NCBI GenBank assembly: GCA_045656005.1
Contig: JAZOQG010000011.1
Coordinates: 1-61,384 of the forward strand
Origin: JAZNQN01 sp045656005
GTDB lineage: Bacteria > Bacillota > Clostridia > UMGS1883 > UMGS1540
Direction of reading: 5' to 3'
DNA: 61,384 nt
Position 1 is the first letter of the stretch. Every line of letters begins with the position of its first letter. Below the pieces are notes generated by a model. The model searched no databases, was not told where the DNA came from, and was given only the letters and a program-made list of their open reading frames with translations. This document shows, piece by piece, positions 50,452-59,809 of the stretch. A program made the translations under genes and the position numbers.

Positions 50452-51555
50452 ATGAAAGCATTAATTCTGACAGTTGCAACAGGTCAGGGACATATACAAA
50501 CAGGTAAAGCTATTGCCGAATGTTTTGATGAGAGGGGAGCAGAGTGCATAGTGCTCGATGCCTATAAATATATAAGCCCGCATCTTAGCGACTCGCTTGA
50601 AAAAGGATATCTTTTTACAACTCAATATACACCAAAAGCATATGGTAAAATATATGGATATCTTGACAGTAAAAAGCACAAAGAAGGCAGACGGTCAGTT
50701 TTGAGCATGATAAATAATGCAATAACTGCATCAAAACTTGAAAAATATATTATGGATATGAAGCCTGATGTTATAATTTCAACGCATATTTTTTGTGCGA
50801 CAGTGATGACGCATATAAAAAAGAGTCAACCTCATCTTTTTAATGTGGGAATTGTAACAGATTTTACAATTCATCCCTTCTGGGAGGAAACGGATATGGA
50901 TTATTACATAACCGCGAGCCACCTTTTAAATCACCAATGTTCAAAAAAGGGTATACCACTTGAAAAGGTTTTACCAATAGGGATTCCCATAAATAAAAAA
51001 TTCGGGAAGAAAATGGATAAGTCACATGCGAGAGAAATATTGGGAATTGAAGAGAATAATACAGTAATGTTTATGATGGGCAGTATGGGTTTTGGAAATA
51101 TGCCCCGTCTTGTAAAACAGATAGATTCTCTCGATATAGATTTTCAGATTTTGTGCGTGTGCGGACGAAATGATGTGGCAAGGGAGAAAATCGCATCTAT
51201 GAAATCAAGACATACAATTTATTCATACGGATATGTAGATAATGTAGATGTTATGATGGATGCTTCGGATTTTATTATAACAAAACCCGGGGGACTTTCC
51301 ATGAGTGAAAGCCTTGCAAAAGGACTTCCCACAATTCTTTTAAATCCCATTCCTGGGCACGAGAACAGAAACATGGAGTTTTTCCTTAATAACGGAGTGT
51401 CTATGGCAGTTACTAAAACATTTCCCATTGAGGAGGCAGTTTTTCAGATGCTTACAAACGAATGGAAAATGAAAAACGGTTCAGGTGCAGTTAAATATAT
51501 AGGAAAACCAAATTCCGCAGATGACCTTTATGATATAATTGAAAGTGTGATATAG
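50452..51555 (+). CDS. Processive diacylglycerol glycosyltransferase family (MGDG synthase-like)
   Basis: The 367-residue GT28-type glycosyltransferase begins MKALILTVATGQGHIQTGKA, the lipid-binding MGDG synthase N-terminal domain, and has the C-terminal nucleotide-sugar site ITKPGGLSMSESLAKGLPTIL. It probably adds glucose or galactose to diacylglycerol, giving glycolipid anchors for lipoteichoic acid-like polymers. The start follows GGAGGAACC. It is the first gene of the operon running into two M16 proteins and lgt. Confidence 0.9.
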   Translation: MKALILTVATGQGHIQTGKAIAECFDERGAECIVLDAYKYISPHLSDSLEKGYLFTTQYTPKAYGKIYGYLDSKKHKEGRRSVLSMINNAITASKLEKYIMDMKPDVIISTHIFCATVMTHIKKSQPHLFNVGIVTDFTIHPFWEETDMDYYITASHLLNHQCSKKGIPLEKVLPIGIPINKKFGKKMDKSHAREILGIEENNTVMFMMGSMGFGNMPRLVKQIDSLDIDFQILCVCGRNDVAREKIASMKSRHTIYSYGYVDNVDVMMDASDFIITKPGGLSMSESLAKGLPTILLNPIPGHENRNMEFFLNNGVSMAVTKTFPIEEAVFQMLTNEWKMKNGSGAVKYIGKPNSADDLYDIIESVI

Positions 51556-51564
51556 GAGCGAAAG

Positions 51565-52818
51565 ATGTTAAAACAAATTGGAAACAATAAAATTTTATTT
51601 GTAAAAGACGATAAGTTTAAAAATTTCAAGGTTACAGTAAGTTTCAAAACACCACTTGATAAAAAAACTGCAACTTTAAATGCCCTTTTGGTTAAGGTGC
51701 TTTTAGACGGCTCGGAAAAATATAAAACCAAAAAGGAAATTTCAATGGCACTTAAAAAACTTTATGGTATGAGCCTTGCGGCAAACTGCATAAAGAAAGA
51801 TTTTGCAATTTGTCCGACTTTTGAGTTTGATGTGATAAGTGAGAAGTTTTCCGAAAAAGGAATTATATCAAAAGCCGTGTCTATGTTTCGTGATATTTTT
51901 CTTTCTCCGCTTTTGATTGACGGGGTGTTTAAAGAAGAATATGTTGAAAGAGAGAAAAAGGTTTTAAAAAATGACATTGAGAGTGCAAGTAATGACAAAA
52001 GAAAATATGCGTCAAGAAGATGTATGGAGATTGCCTGCGGAGAAAATTCTTACAGTGTTTTTGAACTTGGTGATATTGAAACTTGCGACAGCATAACACC
52101 CGAAAAACTCTATGAACATTATAAATATATAATCTCTTCCTGTAATTTCAGCATTGTGGTTTTGGGAAACTTTGATGAAGCAGAAATGGAAAGCGAAATT
52201 TCTGCACTTTGTAAAAACTTTGGAGAAGGCAAGGAATTTGAGGGTACCTCCCTTAAGTTTTCAGGAGAGTGTACGGAAATAAAGGAAGAGTGCGATATTA
52301 CTCAGGGCAAGCTTTCTATGGCATTTACCACAGAGGAAATAAAAGAAGAAGACAGATATGCATGGCAGGTTTTAAACGGACTTTTTGGTGGCGGGGTAAG
52401 CTCAAAACTTTTTAATAATGTAAGGGAAAAAATGAGCCTTTGCTACTATGCTTCAAGTGCCCTTTATAAAAACATAGGTCTTATTATAGCTAATGCAGGA
52501 ATAGATTTTGAGAATTTTGAAAAAACACGCGATGCAATTTCAAAACAGCTTGAAGATATAAAAAAGAACGATTTTACCGATACAGAACTTGAAAATGTAA
52601 AAATCGGAATTGTAAATAATTTAAAAATGGCAGGAGATGATATTGACACGCTGTCAAACTATTATCTTTTTGCCCTTTCCGATGATAAGGTGATATCTCC
52701 CGATGAAAAGGCAGAAAAAATAAAATCTGTTAAAAGAGAAGAGATAACAAGACTTTCGCTTTTGGTAAATGCAGATGTGGTTTATTTTCTCTGCGGCAGA
52801 GAGGAGTGTGCAAAATGA
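51565..52818 (+). CDS. M16-family protein lacking the zinc motif (YfmF-like)
   Basis: The 417-residue protein has the two-repeat M16 fold (AWQVLNGLFGGGVSSKLFNNVREKMSLCYYASS) but no HxxEH zinc signature in the first repeat, where LNALLVKVLLDGSEKYKTK takes its place. It is paired with an active-looking M16 peptidase just downstream; in Firmicutes such pairs (YfmF/YfmH) form a heterodimer like mitochondrial processing peptidase. Starts after GGAGCGAAAG, 9 bp beyond the previous stop. Confidence 0.88.
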   Translation: MLKQIGNNKILFVKDDKFKNFKVTVSFKTPLDKKTATLNALLVKVLLDGSEKYKTKKEISMALKKLYGMSLAANCIKKDFAICPTFEFDVISEKFSEKGIISKAVSMFRDIFLSPLLIDGVFKEEYVEREKKVLKNDIESASNDKRKYASRRCMEIACGENSYSVFELGDIETCDSITPEKLYEHYKYIISSCNFSIVVLGNFDEAEMESEISALCKNFGEGKEFEGTSLKFSGECTEIKEECDITQGKLSMAFTTEEIKEEDRYAWQVLNGLFGGGVSSKLFNNVREKMSLCYYASSALYKNIGLIIANAGIDFENFEKTRDAISKQLEDIKKNDFTDTELENVKIGIVNNLKMAGDDIDTLSNYYLFALSDDKVISPDEKAEKIKSVKREEITRLSLLVNADVVYFLCGREECAK

Positions 52819-54086
52819 AAAAAGTGTTTTATGAGAATATAGGGGAAACTTTATATACAAAGGTTTGTGACTGCGGACTTCGTGTATGCGTAATTCCTAA
52901 AGAAGGATATCAGAAAACCTACGCACTTTTAGCTACAGATTTCGGCTCGGTTGACAGACACTTTTTGCGCTTTGGTGAAGAAGTAACTGTTCCTGACGGA
53001 ATTGCACATTTCCTTGAACATAAAATGTTCGAGCAGGAAGACGGAAGCAATGCTTTTGATGAGTTTGCAAAATATGGCGCAAATGCCAATGCATATACAT
53101 CTTTTGAAATGACAGGGTATCTTTTCTCGACTGCACAAAATTTTGAAAAGTGCCTCACTCATCTGCTTTCCTATGTTTATTCCCCTTATTTTACTGATGA
53201 AAATGTAGAAAAAGAACAGGGAATAATCGGTCAGGAAATTAAAATGTATGATGATAACCCGGGTTGGAGTGTATTTTTTAATATGCTGCGGGGACTTTAT
53301 AAAAACCACCCCATAAACATAGATATTGCGGGCGACTGCGAAGAAATTGCAAAAATCACTAAAGAAACTCTCTATACCTGCTATAATTCATACTACCATC
53401 CAAAGAACATGATGCTCTGCGTTGTGGGAGCGGCAGATGTAGATGAGGTTTTGAAAATTGTTGATAATGTAGTTCCTCAAAAACCATATCCTAAAGCCGA
53501 AACAATACTCCCTCAAGAGCCCAAGGAAGTAAACCGTGAATTTACAGAGAGAAAAATGAGTGTTGCAAACCCGATTTTCTCAATTGGTTTTAAAGAAGAT
53601 TATCCTGAAAATACTCTGGAGAGTCAGGCAGCATATACTCTTTTGCTCGAGTATATGTTCGGAAAAACTTCTATGCTTTATAACAGACTTTATGAAAACG
53701 GCGATATTTTCGATATGACAGCTGCATTTAATATAAGCAGGGAATGTGCTTTTTCTGAGATTTCAGGTGAGTGCGAAAATCCCAAAAAGGTTTATAAAGA
53801 AATTCTTGGTGAAATTTCAAGAATAAAAAAAGAAGGCATTGATGAGGAAACAGTAACAGTTTTAAAAAATGCGTTATACGGAAAGTATCTCAGAAAATTC
53901 AATGATGTTGAAAGTATTGCAGGTTCATTCGTTTCTTATGCTTTACTTGATGCTGATTATATGAAATATGGCGATGCAATTTTGGAGCTTTCGGCAGAAA
54001 AACTTCAAAATTTACTTATGACAAGTTTTGAAAGAGGTGCACTTTCTGAAGTGTTGCCGATAGATATGGGAGGGGAAAAACAGTGA
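52815..54086 (+). CDS. M16-family zinc metallopeptidase (YfmH-like)
   Basis: Start at ATG 52815, overlapping the previous stop by 4 bp (423 residues). The inverted zinc motif HFLEHKMFE (HxxEH) lies near residue 70, and the later Glu is found in EKEQGIIGQEIKMYDDNPG, so it is catalytically complete. It probably forms the active half of a dimer with the zinc-less gene product upstream. Physiological substrate is unknown; some family pairs are linked with EF-P modification or signal peptide processing. Confidence 0.92.
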   Translation: MKKVFYENIGETLYTKVCDCGLRVCVIPKEGYQKTYALLATDFGSVDRHFLRFGEEVTVPDGIAHFLEHKMFEQEDGSNAFDEFAKYGANANAYTSFEMTGYLFSTAQNFEKCLTHLLSYVYSPYFTDENVEKEQGIIGQEIKMYDDNPGWSVFFNMLRGLYKNHPINIDIAGDCEEIAKITKETLYTCYNSYYHPKNMMLCVVGAADVDEVLKIVDNVVPQKPYPKAETILPQEPKEVNREFTERKMSVANPIFSIGFKEDYPENTLESQAAYTLLLEYMFGKTSMLYNRLYENGDIFDMTAAFNISRECAFSEISGECENPKKVYKEILGEISRIKKEGIDEETVTVLKNALYGKYLRKFNDVESIAGSFVSYALLDADYMKYGDAILELSAEKLQNLLMTSFERGALSEVLPIDMGGEKQ

Positions 54087-54871
54087 ACGTAATAGAATTT
54101 CCCTCTTTGGGGCTTATGTTTAATATAGACCCCATAGCCTTAAAAATTCCTTTCCTCGGTGGGGGTATAAGATGGTATGCAATTATTATACTTTGCGGAA
54201 TTTTGGCAGGAAGTTATTTCGGATTTAAAGAATATAAACGCCTCGGTGGAAACAGCGATAATCTATATGATATGTTGATATGGGCATTACCCATATCAAT
54301 TATATCGGCAAGAGCCTATTACATAATTTTTTCACCATATAAATATGAAAGCTTTTTTGAGATGATAAAGATATGGGAAGGCGGCATTGCGATTTACGGC
54401 GCGGTTATTGGTGCGGCGACTGTGGTTATTGTTTATTGCAGGAAACATAAGTTGTCACTTCCCCTTCATTTTGATATCGGAGCATATGGCTTTATGATTG
54501 GACAGGCTATAGGAAGATGGGGAAATTTCGTAAATGGAGAAGCATATGGCGCACCAACGGATTTACCATGGGAAATGGTTGTAAACGGAGTTTCGGCGCA
54601 TCCAACATTTCTTTATGAGTCACTCTGGCTTTTTCTTGGATTTGTTGTTATATGGAACACGAGAAAAATAAAAAGTTTTCCTGGCAGGAGCGGATGCTTT
54701 TATCTTATGTGGTATGGAGTAGAAAGGGCATTTGTAGAACTTTTGCGAACAGATTCCCTGATGCTTGGAGGTATTAGAGTTTCGTCACTTTTATCACTTG
54801 TTTTGGTGCTTTTGGGCATGGTTTTATATTACAAATTAAAAAAGACAGGTGACAAAAGTATTAAATTATGA
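54083..54871 (+). CDS. lgt: Prolipoprotein diacylglyceryl transferase
   Basis: The GTG at 54083 overlaps the M16 stop by 4 bp. The 262-residue protein has about seven membrane helices and the Lgt signature GQAIGRWGNFVNGEAYG. It transfers diacylglycerol from phosphatidylglycerol to the lipobox cysteine of lipoproteins such as GerC in this window. It ends the operon with the glycolipid synthase, also a diacylglycerol-linked enzyme. Confidence 0.95.
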   Translation: MNVIEFPSLGLMFNIDPIALKIPFLGGGIRWYAIIILCGILAGSYFGFKEYKRLGGNSDNLYDMLIWALPISIISARAYYIIFSPYKYESFFEMIKIWEGGIAIYGAVIGAATVVIVYCRKHKLSLPLHFDIGAYGFMIGQAIGRWGNFVNGEAYGAPTDLPWEMVVNGVSAHPTFLYESLWLFLGFVVIWNTRKIKSFPGRSGCFYLMWYGVERAFVELLRTDSLMLGGIRVSSLLSLVLVLLGMVLYYKLKKTGDKSIKL

Positions 54872-54890
54872 TGACAAAAAATACTTTCTA

Positions 54891-54920
54891 TTGACGAAAT
54901 GCACAATTTAATGTTATAAT
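54891..54920 (+). promoter_or_regulatory. Promoter of the large SLH protein gene
   Basis: TTGACG (54891-54896), 18-bp spacer, TATAAT (54915-54920); AGGAGG precedes the start codon. Confidence 0.75.
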
Positions 54921-54954
54921 TAAGCTGAACTTAAACACTAGGAGGAGATTTAAG

Positions 54955-57900
54955 ATGCTAAAGTTTAAAAAATATCTTTCCGTTTTACTGGCTGTAGCCA
55001 TGATTTTAAGCTCGGTTTCAGTTTTTGCGGAAGGCGAAAACACTAAGTCTGTAACTTTTTCTGACCTTGATGCTAATACTACAGTAGGCAAGGCAGTTGC
55101 AGAACTGGTTCCTTATGGAATTATTTCGGGATATCCTGACGGTACATTCGGTCAGGACAAAACAATTACCCGTGCAGAATTTGCGAAAATAATTGTTACG
55201 TTCTTAAACCTTCAGAATATCGGAACAGAAGGTCTTTCCACAGGCTTTGCTGATGTTGACCAGAATAGTCACTGGGGGCAGCCATATATCCGTACTGCTA
55301 TTGACAGAGGAATAATTTTAGGTTATCCTGATGGTACATTCAAACCCGACAACCCCGTTAAATACTGCGAAGCTGTTAAAATGATGGTTTGCGCACTTAA
55401 CTATGGAGAGGTTGCCGCAAGCCGTACACAGCCCGGTGCACTCTGGTACACAGGTTACATTGCTCAGGCAGCTGACATTGGTATTTTGAAAAATATTTCA
55501 ATAGGTGCTGCTGAGGATCCGGCATCCCGTGGTCTTGTTGCAATTCTTACTTCAAATTCACTTGACGCAGAGGTTGCACAAACTACAGTGGGCGGAAGCG
55601 GTACAACTGCAGGTGGTACTACTGCAAGAGAAGAGTTTTTGAAGACCACCAAAATTACAGGTATTGTTGTATCCTGCCAGCAGACAAATATTGAGGGCGG
55701 CACTGCAACAGGAAAATTAAGACTTATAGAAGTTGATACAGGCGATGGTGCTGAAACCTACATGGTACCTGTAGGAACTGATACTTTAAGCTTGCTCGGT
55801 TATAAAATTGATGCAACAATCAGTGAAGACTCTTCAGGAGATTACCCGGTTATTGCCACAATTACAAAAACAAAAGCAAACAAAGTTGTTACAGTTGATG
55901 CTGATGATATAGACAGTATCAGCACATCTTCTGTGGAGTACTGGGAATCTGACGTTTCAACCTCAACTGAGGCTGTAGGAATCGAAAACGATGCAAGCTT
56001 TATTTATAATGGTAAAGTCCTTGACGAAGTTTTAGATACTGATCTTGAGATTAAAGCAGGTAACATAGTACTCCTTTCAAACGATGGTGATAAACAGGCA
56101 GATGTTGTATTTATAAATGATTGCGAAGTTTACGCAGTAAAGAGCAGCAGCGTAGATACTGCAACAAAACTTAAGAAAATTTATACTCTTTATACAGAGG
56201 GTGATGAAGGAACAATTATAGTTCCACAGAAATCAAAATATGTTACGGTTAACAATAAAGGGACAGAGGTTGAAGATACTACAAGCTTCTCTGTTTCAAA
56301 ATATGATATTATTAACCTTTACCGTTCTAAAGACGGCGAAGTGTTTAATATGGTTGTAACAAGGAATCAGAAGTCTGGTTCAGTTACAGAGATTTCTGCG
56401 AATACTGTTTCAATCAAAAATGTTGAATACAAATTTGCGTATAACTTTAAAGAATATGATGGCACAGATAAGCCCGTGTTTATAAGCGGAAACAATGCAA
56501 GGGTTTACCTTGATGCCTATGGCAAAATTGCTGCAGCGGAGAATATGTCAAGTGCAGAAGATTCAAGCGTTTACCTCGGTTACATTTTGGGTGCAGAAGC
56601 AGGCGAGGGCATAAATGGTAAAAATCAGGTAAGAATGTATGGAATGTCCTCAGGCAAAACGGGCGAGCGTAATTATGAGCTTGCTGAAAATGTGAGAGTT
56701 GATGGCACACTTGCAAGCGGAGAGGAGGCTGTCGGTGTTCTTGAAACTGCAGCTGCAAAGGCAAATGCAAACAAAGGTAATATGTATCTTGATGATGATT
56801 ATACAAAATCTTTAAGCCTTGGAAAATATGCTCAGTTTATAAGATACACACTTGATTCTGATGGTAAAATTGACACAATTGATACTGTTTCTGAAAATGC
56901 AGCAGTAGCGGATGATGATTTGGAACAAGGGCTTCCGTTTCCAAATGTAAACGATGACAGATATGGAAAGGATATAACTGAGGAAGACTACTGGGCAGGT
57001 AAGTATAAGTTTACAACAGGTAATATATTTGTAGATGGCGATGCGGGTACAATAATGGGTATTAATTCCAATACAAGAGTTTTGGTAGTTCCCATTGATA
57101 ATACAAATATCAGTGCTTACAAACAGTATACAGGAACTTCTTACTTTAATAAGGGTACAAGCTACAGAGTAGAGGGATATTGCCTTAATGAAACAAACAT
57201 TGCTAAGTATGTTATAGTATATGCGGGCAAGGATGAGGCTGAGATTACTTCAAATGCCAATATTGCAATTGCAGGAAGCATTAAGCAGGTAACATCTCAG
57301 ATTCCCGACCTTCAGCATCAGGATGCGTTAATTGGCTGGAACTTTAAATCTGGTGCAGCTATAACCGAGCAGTCTCCCCTTCTAGCTTCTGAACCAAATC
57401 TCTTTTACGGAAAAATCCGTGCAGGTGAAATATTCAGATATGCACTTGATGATAAGTACGCAAGCAAAACAGAAATGGTTCTTGATATTGAAGTTGATGA
57501 AGATGGAGTAAGGAAACCTGTTCTTTTCAAACAACAGCTTGTTGAAGAAGAAGTTGCAAATGCACTTGCGCCTGTAACAAAGAAGGCTGATGCGATACGT
57601 TACCGTGATATTCAGTTTGATGCTGAAACAGCTACAAAGCAAGGTTCATCAAATAGAATAATTTATGGTACGGTTGTATCAAAGAGTCAGGATGATGATG
57701 GTAAAAACAGAACAATTACACTTACAAATACAATTGCAGAAGATGGTGAAGTATTCACTAAAAGCGGTGCAGGAATTTTCACACTCGCATCAAATGCAAA
57801 GATTTTTGTAATTGACCTTACTGCAACAGATGAAAGCAAAGTGGTAATCGAAGAAGATAAAGAAAATGGTTATGATTACTTTGCAGATATCGTAACAGTT

Positions 57901-58020
57901 ACAGATGTTGAGAAATCAACAAACGATATTTACGATGCAACACAGGTGCTTATGTTCTATGCGTCACCTAATGTAAGGACAATGTTCATTATTAAAAAAC
58001 CAAAACCGTCAGCAAACTAA
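54955..58020 (+). CDS. Large SLH-domain S-layer-like protein
   Basis: The 1021-residue protein has a signal peptide (MLKFKKYLSVLLAVAMILSS, cut near residue 26) and three N-terminal SLH modules at about 33-195 (FSDLDANTTVGKAVAELVPYG, FADVDQNSHWGQPYIRTAI and a degenerate third). A large Asp/Thr/Glu-rich beta-type region of about 800 residues follows. Size, own promoter, strong ribosome site and low-lysine acidic composition fit a main S-layer or abundant surface protein. The body has no family I recognise. It ends at a hairpin. Confidence 0.9.
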   Translation: MLKFKKYLSVLLAVAMILSSVSVFAEGENTKSVTFSDLDANTTVGKAVAELVPYGIISGYPDGTFGQDKTITRAEFAKIIVTFLNLQNIGTEGLSTGFADVDQNSHWGQPYIRTAIDRGIILGYPDGTFKPDNPVKYCEAVKMMVCALNYGEVAASRTQPGALWYTGYIAQAADIGILKNISIGAAEDPASRGLVAILTSNSLDAEVAQTTVGGSGTTAGGTTAREEFLKTTKITGIVVSCQQTNIEGGTATGKLRLIEVDTGDGAETYMVPVGTDTLSLLGYKIDATISEDSSGDYPVIATITKTKANKVVTVDADDIDSISTSSVEYWESDVSTSTEAVGIENDASFIYNGKVLDEVLDTDLEIKAGNIVLLSNDGDKQADVVFINDCEVYAVKSSSVDTATKLKKIYTLYTEGDEGTIIVPQKSKYVTVNNKGTEVEDTTSFSVSKYDIINLYRSKDGEVFNMVVTRNQKSGSVTEISANTVSIKNVEYKFAYNFKEYDGTDKPVFISGNNARVYLDAYGKIAAAENMSSAEDSSVYLGYILGAEAGEGINGKNQVRMYGMSSGKTGERNYELAENVRVDGTLASGEEAVGVLETAAAKANANKGNMYLDDDYTKSLSLGKYAQFIRYTLDSDGKIDTIDTVSENAAVADDDLEQGLPFPNVNDDRYGKDITEEDYWAGKYKFTTGNIFVDGDAGTIMGINSNTRVLVVPIDNTNISAYKQYTGTSYFNKGTSYRVEGYCLNETNIAKYVIVYAGKDEAEITSNANIAIAGSIKQVTSQIPDLQHQDALIGWNFKSGAAITEQSPLLASEPNLFYGKIRAGEIFRYALDDKYASKTEMVLDIEVDEDGVRKPVLFKQQLVEEEVANALAPVTKKADAIRYRDIQFDAETATKQGSSNRIIYGTVVSKSQDDDGKNRTITLTNTIAEDGEVFTKSGAGIFTLASNAKIFVIDLTATDESKVVIEEDKENGYDYFADIVTVTDVEKSTNDIYDATQVLMFYASPNVRTMFIIKKPKPSAN

Positions 58021-58031
58021 AACTTTAATGA

Positions 58032-58060
58032 GGGATGTTAAAACTCAGTTTTAACATCCC
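58032..58060 (+). terminator. Hairpin after the S-layer gene with the GGGATGTTAAAA motif
   Basis: A perfect 13-bp stem (GGGATGTTAAAAC, loop TCA, GTTTTAACATCCC). It is the likely terminator of the S-layer gene, though only a weak T-run follows. The first 12 bases equal the 5' end of the structured repeats. Confidence 0.6.
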
Positions 58061-58079
58061 CTAACTTTAGGAGTAAAAA

Positions 58080-58577
58080 ATGAGCTTTAATATAGTATTA
58101 CATCAGCCTGAAATTCCCCAAAATACAGGAAATATTGCAAGAACATGTGCAGCAACAGGCAGTGCGCTTCATATAATAAAACCGATGGGATTTGAAATTG
58201 ACGACAAAAAACTTAAAAGAGCAGGACTTGATTACTGGCATCTTTTAGGGGTTAAATATTATGATAGCCTTGAGCATTTTTTTGAGGTTCATAAAAATCC
58301 CAGAATACACCTTGCAAGCACAAAGGCGGGTAAAATACATTCGGAGGCAGAGTATAAAGACGGAGATTTTATATTTTTCGGCAAAGAAACAAAAGGACTT
58401 CCCGAGGATTTTATAAAGGAAAATATAGAAAGTGCCATAAGAATACCAATGATAGAAGAAGCGAGAAGTTTAAATCTTTCAAATTCCGTTGCGATAGTAA
58501 TTTATGAGGCGCTTCGGCAGACTGGCTACAATCAGCTTCTTACAAAGGGGATTTTTGCAGATTTAGATATTGACTGA
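58080..58577 (+). CDS. trmL: tRNA (cytidine(34)-2'-O)-methyltransferase
   Basis: The 165-residue SPOUT methyltransferase begins MSFNIVLHQPEIPQNTGNIART and carries the three SPOUT knot motifs (FGKETKGLP, IRIPMIEEARSLNLSNSVAI). It adds 2'-O-methyl to wobble cytidine or uridine 34 of leucine tRNAs using S-adenosylmethionine. The start codon lies 20 bp after the hairpin ending the S-layer gene. Confidence 0.95.
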   Translation: MSFNIVLHQPEIPQNTGNIARTCAATGSALHIIKPMGFEIDDKKLKRAGLDYWHLLGVKYYDSLEHFFEVHKNPRIHLASTKAGKIHSEAEYKDGDFIFFGKETKGLPEDFIKENIESAIRIPMIEEARSLNLSNSVAIVIYEALRQTGYNQLLTKGIFADLDID

Positions 58578-58598
58578 TTTGTAAATTTGTGGTAATAT
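58570..58598 (+). promoter_or_regulatory. Promoter of the HPr-like gene
   Basis: TTGACT (58570-58575, over the trmL stop), 17-bp spacer, TAATAT (58593-58598). Confidence 0.7.
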
Positions 58599-58650
58599 AT
58601 TAAATGTGACTGTAACTATAATATAAAGTCACGGCGAAAGGAGATTTTTT

Positions 58651-58878
58651 ATGAAAACATTTGAAGTATTGCTCGATTCAATCGGCGACGTTAAAGACTT
58701 TGTTAATATGGTAAACAGATATAGCTGTGATATTGACCTTGTATCAGGCAGATATGTTGTAGATGCAAAATCAATTATGGGTATTTTCAGTCTTGACCTT
58801 TCAAAACCAATTAAAGTTGAGGTTCACTGTGATGACTGTGCTGAAATTGAGAAAGATATGGCAAAGTTTATAAAGTAA
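58651..58878 (+). CDS. HPr-like protein lacking the phospho-histidine site
   Basis: The 75-residue protein aligns with HPr in its second half, where VDAKSIMGIFSLDLS matches the Ser46 regulatory region (KSIMGVMSLG in HPr). In the first half, where HPr has GLHARPA with the catalytic His15, it reads SIGDVKDFVNMVNRY and has no histidine. It therefore cannot relay phosphate in the PTS but could act as a Crh-like regulator through the serine. It has its own promoter and an overlapping terminator/yabP leader. The pairing with catabolite control is inferred. Confidence 0.8.
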   Translation: MKTFEVLLDSIGDVKDFVNMVNRYSCDIDLVSGRYVVDAKSIMGIFSLDLSKPIKVEVHCDDCAEIEKDMAKFIK

Positions 58879-58892
58879 TTTAATGTGAGAAT

Positions 58893-58943
58893 AAAAACCT
58901 TCCTGCAAGCATACATTTTAGTATAATTGCAGGGAGGTTTTTT
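58893..58943 (+). terminator. Terminator hairpin that contains the yabP ribosome binding site
   Basis: AAAAACCTTCCTGCAA (58893-58908) pairs with TTGCAGGGAGGTTTTTT (58927-58943), giving a stem and T-run typical of an intrinsic terminator. The 3' arm holds GGGAGG, the yabP ribosome binding site, one base before the ATG at 58945. Read-through transcripts would therefore hide the start. Confidence 0.8.
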
Positions 58944-58944
58944 A

Positions 58945-59244
58945 ATGGACGAAAAAAGATTTTTAAAAACTGTTACAAAAGAACTCAATCAGAATATCAT
59001 TATGGAAAACAGAAAGAAAATGAGTATATCGGGAGTTGTGGATGTGGAAAGTTTTGATGAGGACAACATTTCTCTTTACACCGAGGCGGGAATGCTTAAT
59101 ATAAGAGGAGAGAAAATGAGAATAAATAAACTTTCTGTTGAAAGCGGAGATGTAACTGTTGAAGGGGAGATAAATTCCCTTGCATATACAGACGAAGAGC
59201 ATAGTGCAAAGGGCGGTTCAATATTTAAAAAACTTTTTAAATAA
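58945..59244 (+). CDS. yabP: Sporulation protein YabP
   Basis: Start at ATG 58945; 99 residues. The YabP fold is evident in the central MSISGVVDVESFDEDNISLYTEAGMLNIRG and LSVESGDVTVEGEINSL. YabP is needed, with YabQ, for correct spore cortex formation at the outer forespore membrane. It begins the order yabP-yabQ-divIC-S1 protein known from Bacillus subtilis. It follows a hairpin that encloses its ribosome binding site. Confidence 0.92.
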   Translation: MDEKRFLKTVTKELNQNIIMENRKKMSISGVVDVESFDEDNISLYTEAGMLNIRGEKMRINKLSVESGDVTVEGEINSLAYTDEEHSAKGGSIFKKLFK

Positions 59245-59246
59245 TT

Positions 59247-59699
59247 ATGAGCGAAACAGTAAAAAATGAGCTTTTTGTTTTTGGGGTTTCTCTGCTAACG
59301 GGACTTTTGGCAGGGCTGATTTTTGATTTATTCAGAGCGATGCGCCGCATGGGAGAAAAAAGCGGCGCGCGCGTTATGGCGGAGGACATTTTTTTATGGA
59401 TAAGTGAGGCGTGCCTCGTTTTTGCTGCCATATATTCTTTTAACAGCGGTCAATTGAGATTTTATTTTTTTCTGGGAATGGGAATAGGTTTTGTGCTTTA
59501 CCTTCTCACAGTAAGTTTTCTTTTTATAAAACTTTGGGTGTTTTTATTAGAAATTCTGCACTTTTTGTGCCGAAAAACGCTTCTTTTGTGCCGCTTTGTG
59601 CTCAAACCTGTCACGTTTTTGACCAGATTTACCCAGAAAATTTTTGTAAAAATTAAAAAAAGAGGAAAAAAATTAAAAAAACAATTAAAAATGTACTAA
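59247..59699 (+). CDS. yabQ: Spore cortex biosynthesis protein YabQ
   Basis: The 150-residue membrane protein has three or four helices and the N-terminal VFGVSLLTGLLAGLIFDLFR stretch of YabQ, then a very basic C-terminus (KKRGKKLKKQLK). It begins only 2 bp after yabP, with no clear ribosome binding site of its own, so coupled translation is likely. Confidence 0.9.
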   Translation: MSETVKNELFVFGVSLLTGLLAGLIFDLFRAMRRMGEKSGARVMAEDIFLWISEACLVFAAIYSFNSGQLRFYFFLGMGIGFVLYLLTVSFLFIKLWVFLLEILHFLCRKTLLLCRFVLKPVTFLTRFTQKIFVKIKKRGKKLKKQLKMY

Positions 59700-59706
59700 A
59701 TAATAC

Positions 59707-59735
59707 TTTACAAATTTTCAAAAATGTTATATAAT
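59707..59735 (+). promoter_or_regulatory. Promoter of divIC
   Basis: TTTACA (59707-59712), 17-bp spacer, TATAAT (59730-59735). It gives the vegetative gene a promoter separate from yabPQ. Confidence 0.75.
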
Positions 59736-59809
59736 GTAACTCGGTATATAGTATCTATAAGATTACACATAAATAAGATTGGTTTTAATTTGATTTGGAG
59801 AAGATTTCT

